A stretch of DNA of 64,000 nucleotides from Nereocystis luetkeana (Eukaryota > Sar > Phaeophyceae > Laminariales > Laminariaceae). The DNA is taken from the NCBI GenBank assembly GCA_031213475.1, contig JARUPZ010000026.1, positions 4,234,823 to 4,298,822 on the forward strand. The letters are read 5' to 3'. A model generated the notes under the pieces. That model saw only the letters and a list, made by a program, of their open reading frames with translations, did no database searches and was not told the DNA's origin. The translations under genes were made by a program, and so were the position numbers. Position 1 is the first letter of the stretch, and each line of letters begins with the position of its first letter. Shown in pieces: positions 49,701-57,446 of this stretch.

Positions 49701-52700
49701 TGCTCCTGGTAACCACTATCGCACCCTAGTTCTCTGGTTTTGTTCCCACTGAAGTGCTTGGAGCTCAGCTGATAAGTTGGACCGGTATCTTTGCTTTTGA
49801 CGAGGGTTTCACCCTTTTGAAACTTCAGTGAAAGCGACGATGTTAGGGTGTACAAGGCGCTTCGCTCCGCGGGCGGCCTACGCCGCCCGCTACGCTCGCG
49901 CAGGAAGGAAAAAAGTACATCAAATTATGCGAAGCGAACAGAGGTCCACGATTGAGTTTAGCGTTTTCAAGGATCGTAATTGCAAGCCGGCGACTTGATA
50001 ATGCCAAGAGTCCCGCCGCCATGCTTCAGGACAAAACAGCTCCGACGTCAGCTTGGATGCCACATATACGCTTCGCGTCGCCGATGTCGTACGTACGTGC
50101 ATACACCCCAGGTAGGGTACTACTGTCTGTACTTATTTTCTTCTTTCGATATGCTCTATGTCTGTACTGTATGTACGAAGAAAGCGAAAGCACAGCACGG
50201 CACAACAGCAAAAACAATGAAAATTAAACCGAAAACTCGGAAAGGAAAAAAAAATCCCGTCCCCTCTCGTGTAATATTTTTCTGCCTGATTGGAGCACCT
50301 TACACCCGGTCGAAAAGAAGAAAAGAAAAAATCGCCCAGTAGAGCTTCCCTCTCAGCCTCGTACGCCGCCCGCCCCTCTCGCGACCACCTCGCTACCGAT
50401 TCGGTCCGGGTAAAGCTTTTATCACTCTCTGCCACCATCAGCCCCGTCGCCCGCCCCGCGAGAAGCCCGGTGCTCACCGTGGCCGCCGTTCGCCAGCTCG
50501 ATAAAGTTGGTGTTCAAACTGCACACCTCCCTCTTTCAACTTCAGCGTGGTCGCAAAAATAAGCACCGCTTGAATATTATCTCGCCGTCCCGAACGAACT
50601 TTATAAACTCGTACATACTCTATCAACAATCATAAATCGAAGCCAGACAAAGCCCGTTCATGCATCCCTCGTGTCTCGAGGCATACGCGACGCCTAGGCA
50701 CGAAAGCGGCGACCGCGCTCCTCGCAACCCCCCCTCTACCCGCCAGCACCCGCTGGCACACCCGCGACGGTGCCGGGTCCTCCCGCGATGCCGTGCTCGG
50801 AGAACACGCACACGAAACGAATAAAGAAAAAAGGAAGGAAGGACCGAGAAAACAAAGAACTGCTGGAAAGGTCTGGCAAGTAATGAAAGGAGGCGGTTTG
50901 GAAGTGGGAGCTCTGAGAGGCCAGGGATGCACCAACCGAGCACGCTCAGGTGTTGTGATCTAAGCATGTAGTTCTATATACCAGTATGGGCGTAAACATT
51001 AGGACCCTTTATATGTTGATATGAGGACTACGCCCGGAGTGGTCTATAGAAACTGTCACTGAGTGATTGTGCAATGACGTAAATTGGTCTCCTAAGGTAT
51101 CAACCATTGTGTTGGTCGCTATCGAAGGGTTCCCCAAAAGCGTGGAGCCAAGAGAGTGCGGATAAGCGACGCAATGCAGGAACGAGAAAAGGAGGGTGAC
51201 GGGGAAGAAAACACCGACAACCACTTTTGTACAGACGGAAGAAGAAAAAAGCTGCGACAGACGCAAGAGAAGAAAAAAAACTGAAGCAAGCAGAGGCTAC
51301 ACTTCACAAAATCTGCCACACTTCGAAAGCAATCGAAACAAAAACACAGAATACAGGAACGCCAAACGCATAAAATACAAACCAAAACACGAAACGCACG
51401 CTTCAGAGCGAATCAAAAACCGCAGCAGCAGCAGCAGCAGCGCCATCAGCGCAAGCAGCAGCAGGAGCAGCACCAGCAGCAGCGGAAGGAGCAAGAGAGG
51501 CAGCAGCAGCAGCAGCGCCATTGCCAGAAGCAGCCACACGAGAGAAAGACAGCGTGCGGCGAACGGGAAACGCCCTCGTTGTCACGGCTCCACCGTCAAA
51601 ACACCACGCAAAACGGAATGGCTTTGCAATGCAAGCGCCCGGCGGGGGGGGGGTTGTACTCGATAGGAGAGATGTACTCGATCTCATGCATGGCCGTAGT
51701 CGTATGACCATAGACCCTCGCAGCCCTACAATGCCGGGACGGAGCATGTCGGGTTTTCACCAACCAGGCAGACATTGCTTGCACCAAGCGCGAAGCGCCG
51801 TGAGGTGTCCGGCGAGTCGCATGAAGGGTGAGCTGCATCCTACTAAGAACCGCTTTTGAGGCGGGCTTGCATATGGACGACAGGTTCAATGACTTGATTT
51901 AATTTCCGGTGTAGGCATTTCCAGAGACAGCAATGGGAGCACTATGTAACTGCCTCTTGGGTGCCTTACCTTGAACACTATGTTATACGATCATTCCCAA
52001 TTGTGCGGAGTAAAGGTTCTTTACCTCGCACAAATGATCTAACACGACAACCAGCTGTGGGCGACCGCCAAAAAAAAAAAAAAAAAAACGGTTACCTGGT
52101 TGTCTAGCTCACGTAGTGAGCGGCATGTTTTACAGTGTCGCTGCCAACCGACGCCAACCCAACCTATGAAAAAAGGGGGAGGGGGAGGGGCAAGTATACC
52201 CGCATAAACTTCCCCCCACAAGCTACCCTCTCGGCCCTCGAGAGTTTCTACAGCTCTCTTTACGATCTGTTATTACCCGTTTCAGAACAGCACCTACGTC
52301 TTGGAGTGAACCCTGCTCGGCATAGTGTGCCGGGAAACACCCAAGATAAGACAGCCACCTCTTGGGACGGATTCCACAGCCGATTTCCTCGAACATCCGG
52401 GGGGAGAGGGGGCACACAAAAATGAAAGCGGCGACTTTCGGAAGATGTCGTCGAGATGTTTTCATGATGGACGCGCTGCTCAATTGGTTTGCACACTATC
52501 TCCGTTGCGCAGAAAACAACGTTGGGAACTCGTGCGAGGGGTGTATATTACCTGGCGTGTTGTATGTAGTAGGAGAGGGATGAAATAATGCAGTTTAAAA
52601 ACTGGAACGAACGCCTCCTTACCGGCCTGTTGAAGCGGAAAAGCGTCTTCTTGGTCGAGTACGGGTCGCCGTACAGCATCACGCGCTGGTCCTGGAACGC

Positions 52701-55700
52701 CGCCAACAGATTCCTCAGACCCTAAGATGGGCCAGCCACGGAAGAGAGGAGCGGGAGAAATAAAAAAGGAGGGGGAAAGGAACAGACAAAAAGGGGAAAC
52801 AAAAACAAAGGAAAAAGAGGGGGAAGGCAAAAAACGGAAAGAAAAAAGGGGGGCAAGGAGAAGAAATACAAGGGAGGGAATGGAGGGTGGGGTGGGAGAA
52901 GAGGTCGAGAGGGGCATAGAAGTCGAATGTCGATTCGGGTAGTACTGCATCGGTTTAAAACGCATCATGTGAAGCTGCCGCCGCTGAGGACATCGGGCAG
53001 CGGAGGAGGTCATGTCTCACACGAAGTAGCCCATTGCGCATCCCACGATGAACGATTGGGTCATGCTTGAAACATCCAACGCCCGGTTGCCGTCGATGAG
53101 CGTGCCTGACCACTGCTCTTGGTTTGTAGACCCTTCATACCTCGGACAGAGGGCTTCAGTAGCTATTAGTATATCATTCAAGGAAGATCTACCCCGACCT
53201 TGCATCATCTACTGTAGCTCATGCTGTCGCGTGGGGCGCGTACGATGAGCACGACCTACAGCAGCTTATGCAAGGTCGGGTGGGACGCGTGCGATCCGCA
53301 TGATCTGGCGCGTGCTTCCTGAGTTGGGTGCATGCTCCAGGGTAGGATCTACACTCTTACGCAGACCCAGCACCGCCTCTCACACCGGCAGGCGAGGAGC
53401 AAGATGATCTGCAGCTGTAGATAGATAGATAGATAGGTAGGTAGGTAGGTAGATAGATATATAGATAGATAGATAGGTAGACAGATAGATAGATAGATAG
53501 ATAGATAGACAGATAGATACCAGGTAGATAGATAGATAGAGAGATAGATAGATAGTTAGATAGACAGATAGATAGATCATGATCTGCCAGATATGTCCAA
53601 GGGTGTGAGACCCTTGTTCGTGCTTTTCGGCCATCCACCGCCCGCAGACTCCCATGAGCGTGAAAAAGGGCACACCGGGTAGAACATGTGCGTCTTGTTT
53701 CACCCTCAACTCAACAGTAGCCTTGTACCAGGGCGGGGCTGTAGCACTCGACCGTGTGAAGCAGGAACAACACTGTTTCGAAACCGGGGTATGAGTAAGA
53801 GGGGTGTACCAACTGTCATACATGGCCGTTGTCGTCTGTAGGACCGTAGACCCTCGCATCCCTACTATGCCGGGGGGCGGAGAACGCCCAATTTTCACCG
53901 ATCAGGCAGAAATTGCTTGCCCCAAGTGCGAAGCGCCGTGAGATGTTCGGCGAGTGGCATGAAGGGTGGGCTAGCGCGTCCTACAAAGAACCGCTTGTGG
54001 GGCGGACTTCGGCGCGTTACGCGTGTTTTTCTTGCTTATGGATGACAGAGTCGAACGACTTGCTATTCGAGTGGGTGGGGGGGGGGGGGGGCGTACTCAT
54101 TTGTTGCTTGCCTTAGTCGGGGGGGGGGGGGCATTCCACGTCCAGTGCTGAGTGCTGCTAAACAGCTACCACCACGTTCGGCAACATAGAGCGCGCTTGC
54201 GAGTGCACCCCCGAAAACCCAAACAGACGCGACATTGTCAGGCGAGAGCGGTACTTGGACAGCACGCCGTAGACGCTTACCGTGAAGCACGCGAAAAACA
54301 GCAAATGTTTTCCCAAAAATACACTCCTACCTGGTATTATATTAGCACATGACACATGGGACCCAGGAACACTACATGGACCAAAAATCTCCTGTTTCTC
54401 GGAAGTAGAAACTAATGCATGTCTTAAAAAAAATACAAAACAAAATGAATCTCACACTAACCGACGTAATGAATTCGAATATTTGACCTACCCATACCCA
54501 ATTTACATGGGATATGTCCAGAGTGCCACGCGGTTTCATTCAACCATTTAGATGTCAATTGAGGCAATGTAGCCGTCTATTGATAGTAATAGAGTGGCCG
54601 GGCAGGAGTACGACAACAATCGCGAAGACTGTGAGAGGTGTCAGGAGACATCCTCGCCTTATACACATATGTAGGTCGGGTACACACACACCCGAACCGC
54701 AGCAGCAGCAGCAGCATTTCGGGCCGCCTCGTTCTGGTCGATGCTCCTACACCCGTCACTATGTTCCTCGGCACTTTGTTATTTTTCCCTTGGTGGAGTC
54801 CCGGGGGCGTTCGAAACATTCCTGAGGAGACGGATGGTTCTCCCGCTCCAAAGTTTTTACTAGAGACTGTCTTGTGGCGAAGGAGGAAGTGGCCGCATGC
54901 AACGGAGGGGATCGCACCTGCAATGTTCTCTATACGAAAAGCAAGCCCTCCAAAAAGCTGGTAAGGAAGAACGATCAGCACTTACGAGCCGACGAAAAGG
55001 AATCCAATGGATGGACCCAGGTCCTTGACGAAAACGATTGAGGAATACAAACGGCCTCGAGAAAAGCCGCTATCAGTCTAAAATATTTTGGCAAAAGAAA
55101 ACAACGTATTAGGGGGCATAGCATTACGGAACCCACCGTGGACCTCTACACCATACACCCCTCTGTGTTTATTTACTACGTAGTGTTTGGACAAAATTAC
55201 TCAATACCAGGTATATATTTACGTGTTTTGAACATCCTATTTATATACTAGGTACAAAATAATATTAAAAAAACAGCCGAGAGATCGAGAAGTTAGTCGA
55301 AACTCATATTTGCAAGATTATTACATACTTCGATCGCACGTACCAGGTACTACGTACGGGTTCCATGCGTGGTCCCATGCAGGAAATACAACGCGTATAC
55401 GTAAGAGGAAGACAACTATCTTCGTCCTTCACTTATTTTCCCCTTGCCGGTCGAAACTCAGATCGGGGGCCACACATGAATAGCAGGCTCTCCTCCCCCC
55501 TCCCCACAACAGGTCGTGCCTTGTTTGTTCTTCGCGTGAAGACATCAATCCTGTCCTCCCTCGTCCACTCGCGTCTGATTGAATTGCGCCTACCCACGCT
55601 ACGCGCTCTCGGCAGTTTATTACTTCAAGTCTAAGTCTCACCTCGGCGGTGGGATTTGAACTCGCGTATCAACCTTACAGTAGTAGCACTCGCGGGTAAC

Positions 55701-55722
55701 CCACGCAACAACAACAACAACG

Positions 55723-55804
<82 letters not shown>

Positions 55805-57181
55805 CGAAAACAAAAACAACAGCAACGACTGTGCACAATTTCAGCAGGCGAAGAAGCGCAAACAAGAATGAGCGGCGAGCGTACATACCTCGAACTCAAC
55901 CTTCTCCGCTTGCGAAGGGTCCCTGGCCTGGGCACAGAAGATCACCTGCGGGTTTTGTAGAGCGTGAGACGCGCACGCACGGCGGCGGGTGAAATACAAC
56001 AGAGTTCCCTCTATAATGCTGTTGCTCGATATATTGCCATTGGCATCGTTGGCGTAGGTGGGTACTAACCCTTTTAGAACCGCAGTCCCATTTTGGGGGC
56101 AAACCACTCATATTCCACGTAGGTTGTCCCCAAAACGGGGCTGCAGTCCTAAAGTTTAAACTCCGTATTTGGTTCCGATTACTACCTCCCCCTGTAGGAG
56201 TATGTGAAGGCCAGCAAATAGACCGCGATGCAGCGGTTTGGCACATTGACTGACCTCTTCTACTCGAAACCTACCTGTTGGTAAATAAAAGCCAACATAG
56301 CCGTACACTTTGATATCGACGCTTGACCACTTCACCTACCGTCCCCGACAGCCCCCCTACACGACAACTAGTACATGAAGGCCAAAATACGCTTTCACGC
56401 CGCGGTTCGACCCCTTCACTGACCTTTTCCTACACTAAAACTAGTACATGAAGGCCAGCGTCTGCTTTGACGTCGCGGTTCAACCCGTTGATAGGTCGTC
56501 CATGGCAGCCCCCGTACACCAACACAAGTAAAGTACAACCAAAGTACGCCTTGACGCCTTGACTGACCGTCCCCTACACTAAAAACTAGTGTATCGAGGC
56601 CAAAATAGGCCGTGACGCGCTGGAAAAGACAGGTCCGCTACGTAGCATGTTTGGTCCGTAGCGAAAACGCGACATCTGGAAGGTAGCAAAAGCAAAACGA
56701 GGGTACCCGCTGGCAACGCTTAGGGAGAGGCCAGTGCGTACCTTGCAGCAACCAAGCAACGACCAATCGACCAACGGCATGGCAGTTTCAACACTTCCAA
56801 GAGGTCTCACACTAGAGTAGGTCCAAGTAGTTCGTCCACAATCCATGGTTCCAGCTGTTACGTTCACATTCCGCCCTTGCAATGCCGAAAAAAAAACTTA
56901 CCAGGTATGTATATAATATATTCCTGGTATGTATATTATATCTGAATAACTATCACACATATTTCTACCGGGTAGGTATAATAGTCTGACCCCACATACG
57001 TGAGTACAATGCCAAAAAGGGGTGTGTGCGAGGAGACTCCGGCTCACCTTGTCGACCCCCGACACGGCATCGACAATGCTGCGGTAGTTGGTCAGATCCC
57101 CCTGCGCAAACGTAGCCCCCGTCCCCAAGAGGTCCAGCGTGCTGGAGTACAGGTTTCGCACGAGCACTCGCACGGAAAACC
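39264..57181 (-). CDS. HCF173: HCF173-like photosystem II biogenesis factor, ten exons seen, 5' end missing
   Basis: Ten minus-strand exons (listed separately) join with consistent phases into 386 residues. The order is: end of the Rossmann-fold start ([14 protein letters not shown]), [22 protein letters not shown], an inserted CIA30 domain ([56 protein letters not shown]), then the SDR C-terminal half ([39 protein letters not shown]). NmrA-like SDR with inserted CIA30 is the known architecture of HCF173, which in plants promotes psbA translation in the chloroplast. The nucleotide-binding glycine motif and any plastid leader must lie upstream, possibly beyond 64 kb. Introns are about 0.3-3.3 kb. 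A CIA30-SDR paralogue of different role cannot be excluded. Confidence 0.8.
40623..41027 (+). other. unrecognised open frame in an intron of the HCF173-like gene
   Basis: 134 codons opposite the host gene, Leu/Pro-rich, no domain recognised. Coding status doubtful. The remaining intron sequence 39447-41847 shows nothing else. Confidence 0.15.
41848..41991 (-). CDS. HCF173-like, exon i
   Basis: 144 nt, phase 0. Acceptor TTCGGCAG/ACTTTG; donor AAGCAG/GTGAGA. It encodes [34 protein letters not shown] and [12 protein letters not shown]: the conserved Y/K-x-x-x-E-x-x-L-R-x-SG-L-x-YTIIR segment of NmrA/HCF173-type proteins. Confidence 0.9.
42080..42116. repeat. truncated copy of the GTACTCGATAGGAG repeat between G-runs
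   Basis: It contains GTACTCGATAGGAGATATG and CTCGATCTCATGCATG. G-runs lie on both sides (42055-42070 and 42117-42125). In gene sense this is a C-rich tract 65-90 bp upstream of the exon i acceptor. Confidence 0.7.
42130..42790 (-). repeat. ~145-bp degenerate tandem repeat, four to five units, intronic
   Basis: Each unit on minus contains an AACA/ACGACAAGC-type start, then a stretch reading [14 protein letters not shown] in the first unit and [15 protein letters not shown] in the second; later units are decayed. The peptide-like core suggests origin from an exon. I cannot assign it to the host gene. Confidence 0.5.
42805..42930. repeat. short repeats of TACCAGGCTACT and palindromic TAGTCTACGAGTAGACT
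   Basis: TACCAGGCTACT occurs twice (about 42812 and 42829). CCAGACTACTTAGTCTACG through ACTCCTA occurs twice (about 42848 and 42887). Confidence 0.7.
43156..43252 (+). repeat. CAC/CAA triplet microsatellite
   Basis: CACCAC, CACCAA and CAACAA units, interrupted once. Intronic. Confidence 0.85.
43692..43741 (-). repeat. (GTGT)/(GTCT) microsatellite at a 5' splice site
   Basis: On minus the intron after exon h begins GTGTGTGTGTCTGTCTGTC and continues as GTCT repeats. Confidence 0.85.
43742..43834 (-). CDS. HCF173-like, exon h
   Basis: 93 nt, phase 0. Acceptor AATTGTCAG/GTTTAT; donor CTAGAG/GTGTGT. It encodes [20 protein letters not shown] to YDRVLE, the return to the SDR fold. The donor is the first repeat of a GTGT/GTCT microsatellite. 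Confidence 0.8.
43929..44071 (+). repeat. 300-bp intronic repeat family, truncated copy
   Basis: It follows a G-run and reads GTACTCGATAGGAGAGATG, CATGCATAGCCGTAGTCG, GCCGGGACGGAGCATGTCGG and GGCAGACATTGCTTGCACCA, then stops abruptly. Oriented with its G-run towards exon h. Confidence 0.8.
44758..45063 (-). repeat. 300-bp intronic repeat family, full-length inverted copy
   Basis: It is the reverse complement of the 51656-51962 copy from AGAGGCAGTTACATAGT to GAAGTACACC. C-rich tracts lie outside both ends. Confidence 0.8.
45610..45964 (-). repeat. minisatellite derived from the exon g 3' edge and its donor
   Basis: Six degenerate units (near 45620, 45672, 45727, 45775, 45832 and 45903) repeat the plus-strand sequence CCTTGACGAAG...CATCGAAAGGATGAAG...AACGG, which is the end of exon g plus its splice donor (45965-46000). 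Confidence 0.7.
45965..46074 (-). CDS. HCF173-like, exon g (CIA30 end)
   Basis: 110 nt. Acceptor TTTTTGCAG/CTGAGG; donor GTCAAG/GTGACC, phase 0. It encodes [20 protein letters not shown] to ILSLHFVK. Its 3' edge and donor are the start of a minisatellite in the following intron (45610-45964). Confidence 0.8.
47295..47612 (+). other. unrecognised 105-codon open frame, intronic and antisense
   Basis: It has ordinary protein-like composition ([35 protein letters not shown]) and a normal stop, unlike the repeat-driven frames nearby. No family recognised. It could be a fragment of a mobile element. Confidence 0.2.
48146..48224 (-). CDS. HCF173-like, exon f (CIA30)
   Basis: 79 nt, too short to stand out as an open frame. 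Acceptor TATCGCCAG/ACCAAG; donor TGCAAG/GTGACC. It encodes [18 protein letters not shown] to VVQ and ends in phase 1, matching exon g. The W-x2-x-x-L-x-F-x-x-F pattern is the expected CIA30 continuation. Confidence 0.8.
48258..48305. repeat. G-runs with GTACTCAGTTGTGGCTTGCC
   Basis: In gene sense this is a C-rich tract 40-65 bp before the exon f acceptor. GTACTCA(T/G)TTGT(T/G)GCTTGCC after a G-run also occurs at 54085-54110 and in diverged form at 43897. Confidence 0.65.
48728..48827 (-). CDS. HCF173-like, exon e (CIA30)
   Basis: 100 nt. Acceptor TGGTCGCAG/GTTGGC; donor GTTCAG/GTTGGT. It encodes [20 protein letters not shown] to QFETIVQ, the G-D-G-K-x-Y core of CIA30 domains. Confidence 0.85.
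49132..49295 (-). CDS. HCF173-like, exon d (CIA30 start)
   Basis: 164 nt, ends in phase 2. Acceptor CGCGTACAG/GCGGAC; donor TTCAGCGG/GTGGGG. It encodes [18 protein letters not shown] through [15 protein letters not shown]. Choosing this donor restores the CIA30 sequence [14 protein letters not shown] across the junction. Confidence 0.8.
49296..49605 (-). repeat. ~17-bp minisatellite next to the exon d acceptor
   Basis: On minus, units of TGCGTACATGCAACACC recur about ten times and run into the acceptor CGCGTACAG of exon d. At 49578-49605 a second CTGCGTACAG is followed by GCGAGCCGCGACCT, a near copy of the exon d start. Confidence 0.75.
51422..51525 (+). repeat. CAG-rich triplet repeat
   Basis: CAG runs interrupted by GAG, CGC and CAC triplets. 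Poly-Gln/Ser/Leu frames on both strands are artefacts. Confidence 0.85.
51656..51962 (+). repeat. 300-bp intronic repeat family, full-length copy
   Basis: Reference copy, from TGTACTCGATAGGAGAG after a G-run to TATGTAACTGCCTCTTGG. The middle contains ACAATGCCGGGACGGAGC and CAAGCGCGAAGCGCCGTGAG. Noncoding. The G-run at one end may be a simple tail, as in SINEs; the class is not established. Confidence 0.8.
52623..52721 (-). CDS. HCF173-like, exon c
   Basis: 99 nt, phase 0. Acceptor ATCTTAG/GGTCTG; donor AGGCCG/GTAAGG. It encodes [14 protein letters not shown] to [12 protein letters not shown], the SDR helix followed by entry into the CIA30 insertion. About 170 bp of pyrimidine-rich sequence (sense) precedes the acceptor. 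Confidence 0.8.
53417..53578 (+). repeat. (GATA)n microsatellite
   Basis: About 40 units with GGTA and GACA variants, interrupted at 53518-53526. Confidence 0.95.
53518..53526. other. TACCAGGTA inserted in the GATA array
   Basis: The array reads GATAGATA, CCAGGTA, GATAGATA. Removing the seven bases restores perfect GATA phase, so TA has been duplicated around CCAGG. Confidence 0.65.
53817..54060 (+). repeat. 300-bp intronic repeat family, diverged copy
   Basis: It shares CATACATGGCCGTTGTCG, CATCCCTACTATGCCGG, GCGAAGCGCCGTGAGATG and TTATGGATGACAG with the other copies. G-runs follow at 54075-54131. Confidence 0.75.
55651..55700 (-). other. tRNA-like T-arm fragment
   Basis: On minus, GCGAGTTCAAATCCCAC has the form of a pol III B box and T-loop. 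No complete cloverleaf can be drawn. Confidence 0.3.
55706..55805 (+). repeat. (CAA)n microsatellite
   Basis: About 33 units with one CGA. The poly-Asn, poly-Leu, poly-Val and poly-Cys frames are artefacts. It lies some 85 bp downstream, in gene sense, of the exon b donor. Confidence 0.95.
55889..55945 (-). CDS. HCF173-like, exon b
   Basis: 57 nt, phase 0 on both sides. Acceptor CCCGCAG/GTGATC; donor TTCGAG/GTATGT. It encodes [19 protein letters not shown], the SDR strand after the DAV-G-D-K segment of exon a. Confidence 0.75.
56160..56640 (-). repeat. ~95-bp degenerate tandem repeat, five units, intronic
   Basis: Units share (T)AGTACATGAAGGCCA, then TACGCTTT(C/G)ACG(C/T)CGCGGTT on plus. 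On minus they give a recurrent peptide-like core of the type [11 protein letters not shown], again suggesting exon-like origin. Confidence 0.55.
56899..56929. other. TA-flanked mini hairpin CCAGG...CCTGG
   Basis: TA, CCAGG, 17 AT-rich bases, CCTGG, TA. The first nine bases are also an exact TACCAGGTA. This is the structure expected of a tiny internally deleted element with CCAGG ends, or of two adjacent footprints. Confidence 0.3.
57048..57181 (-). CDS. HCF173-like, exon a (first seen)
   Basis: 134 nt. Acceptor TTGTTCAG before GG TTT TCC; donor GACAAG/GTGAGC. It encodes [17 protein letters not shown] to [10 protein letters not shown], the second beta strand and first alpha-beta units of an SDR. 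It begins in phase 1, so a preceding exon exists and probably ends in a glycine codon. Confidence 0.8.
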
Positions 57182-57229
57182 CTGAACAAGAGAGGGGCAG
57201 TCAATACGCGGTGAGCGACGGAGTAGGGG

Positions 57230-57446
57230 GGGGGTGTACTCACGTCATGCATGGTCGTAGTCGTATGGCCATAGTCCCTCGCAGGTCTAGAATGTCGGGA
57301 CGGAATACGACGTCCGACTTTTCACCGCCCCTGACAGGCATTGCTTGCACCAAGCGCGAAGCACGGTGAGATGCTGGGCGAGTCGCAAGGCGGGGTGAGC
57401 AGCCATCCTATTGATACTGAAAACCGCTTGTGGGGCGGACGGACCG
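57230..57446 (+). repeat. 300-bp intronic repeat family, copy next to exon a
   Basis: A G-run (57226-57234) then GTGTACTCACGTCATGCATG, GCATTGCTTGCACCAAGCG and CCGCTTGTGGGGCGGAC. It ends about 50 bp from the exon a acceptor, with the G-run side facing the exon. Confidence 0.75.

Noticed and set aside
50133-50562. Possible extra exon of the HCF173-like gene
   Set aside because: Exons c and d already join in phase 0 with the expected protein sequence, and the candidate adds nothing family-like.
55631-55935. Poly-Leu, poly-Val, poly-Cys and poly-Asn frames
   Set aside because: All arise from the (CAA)n microsatellite.
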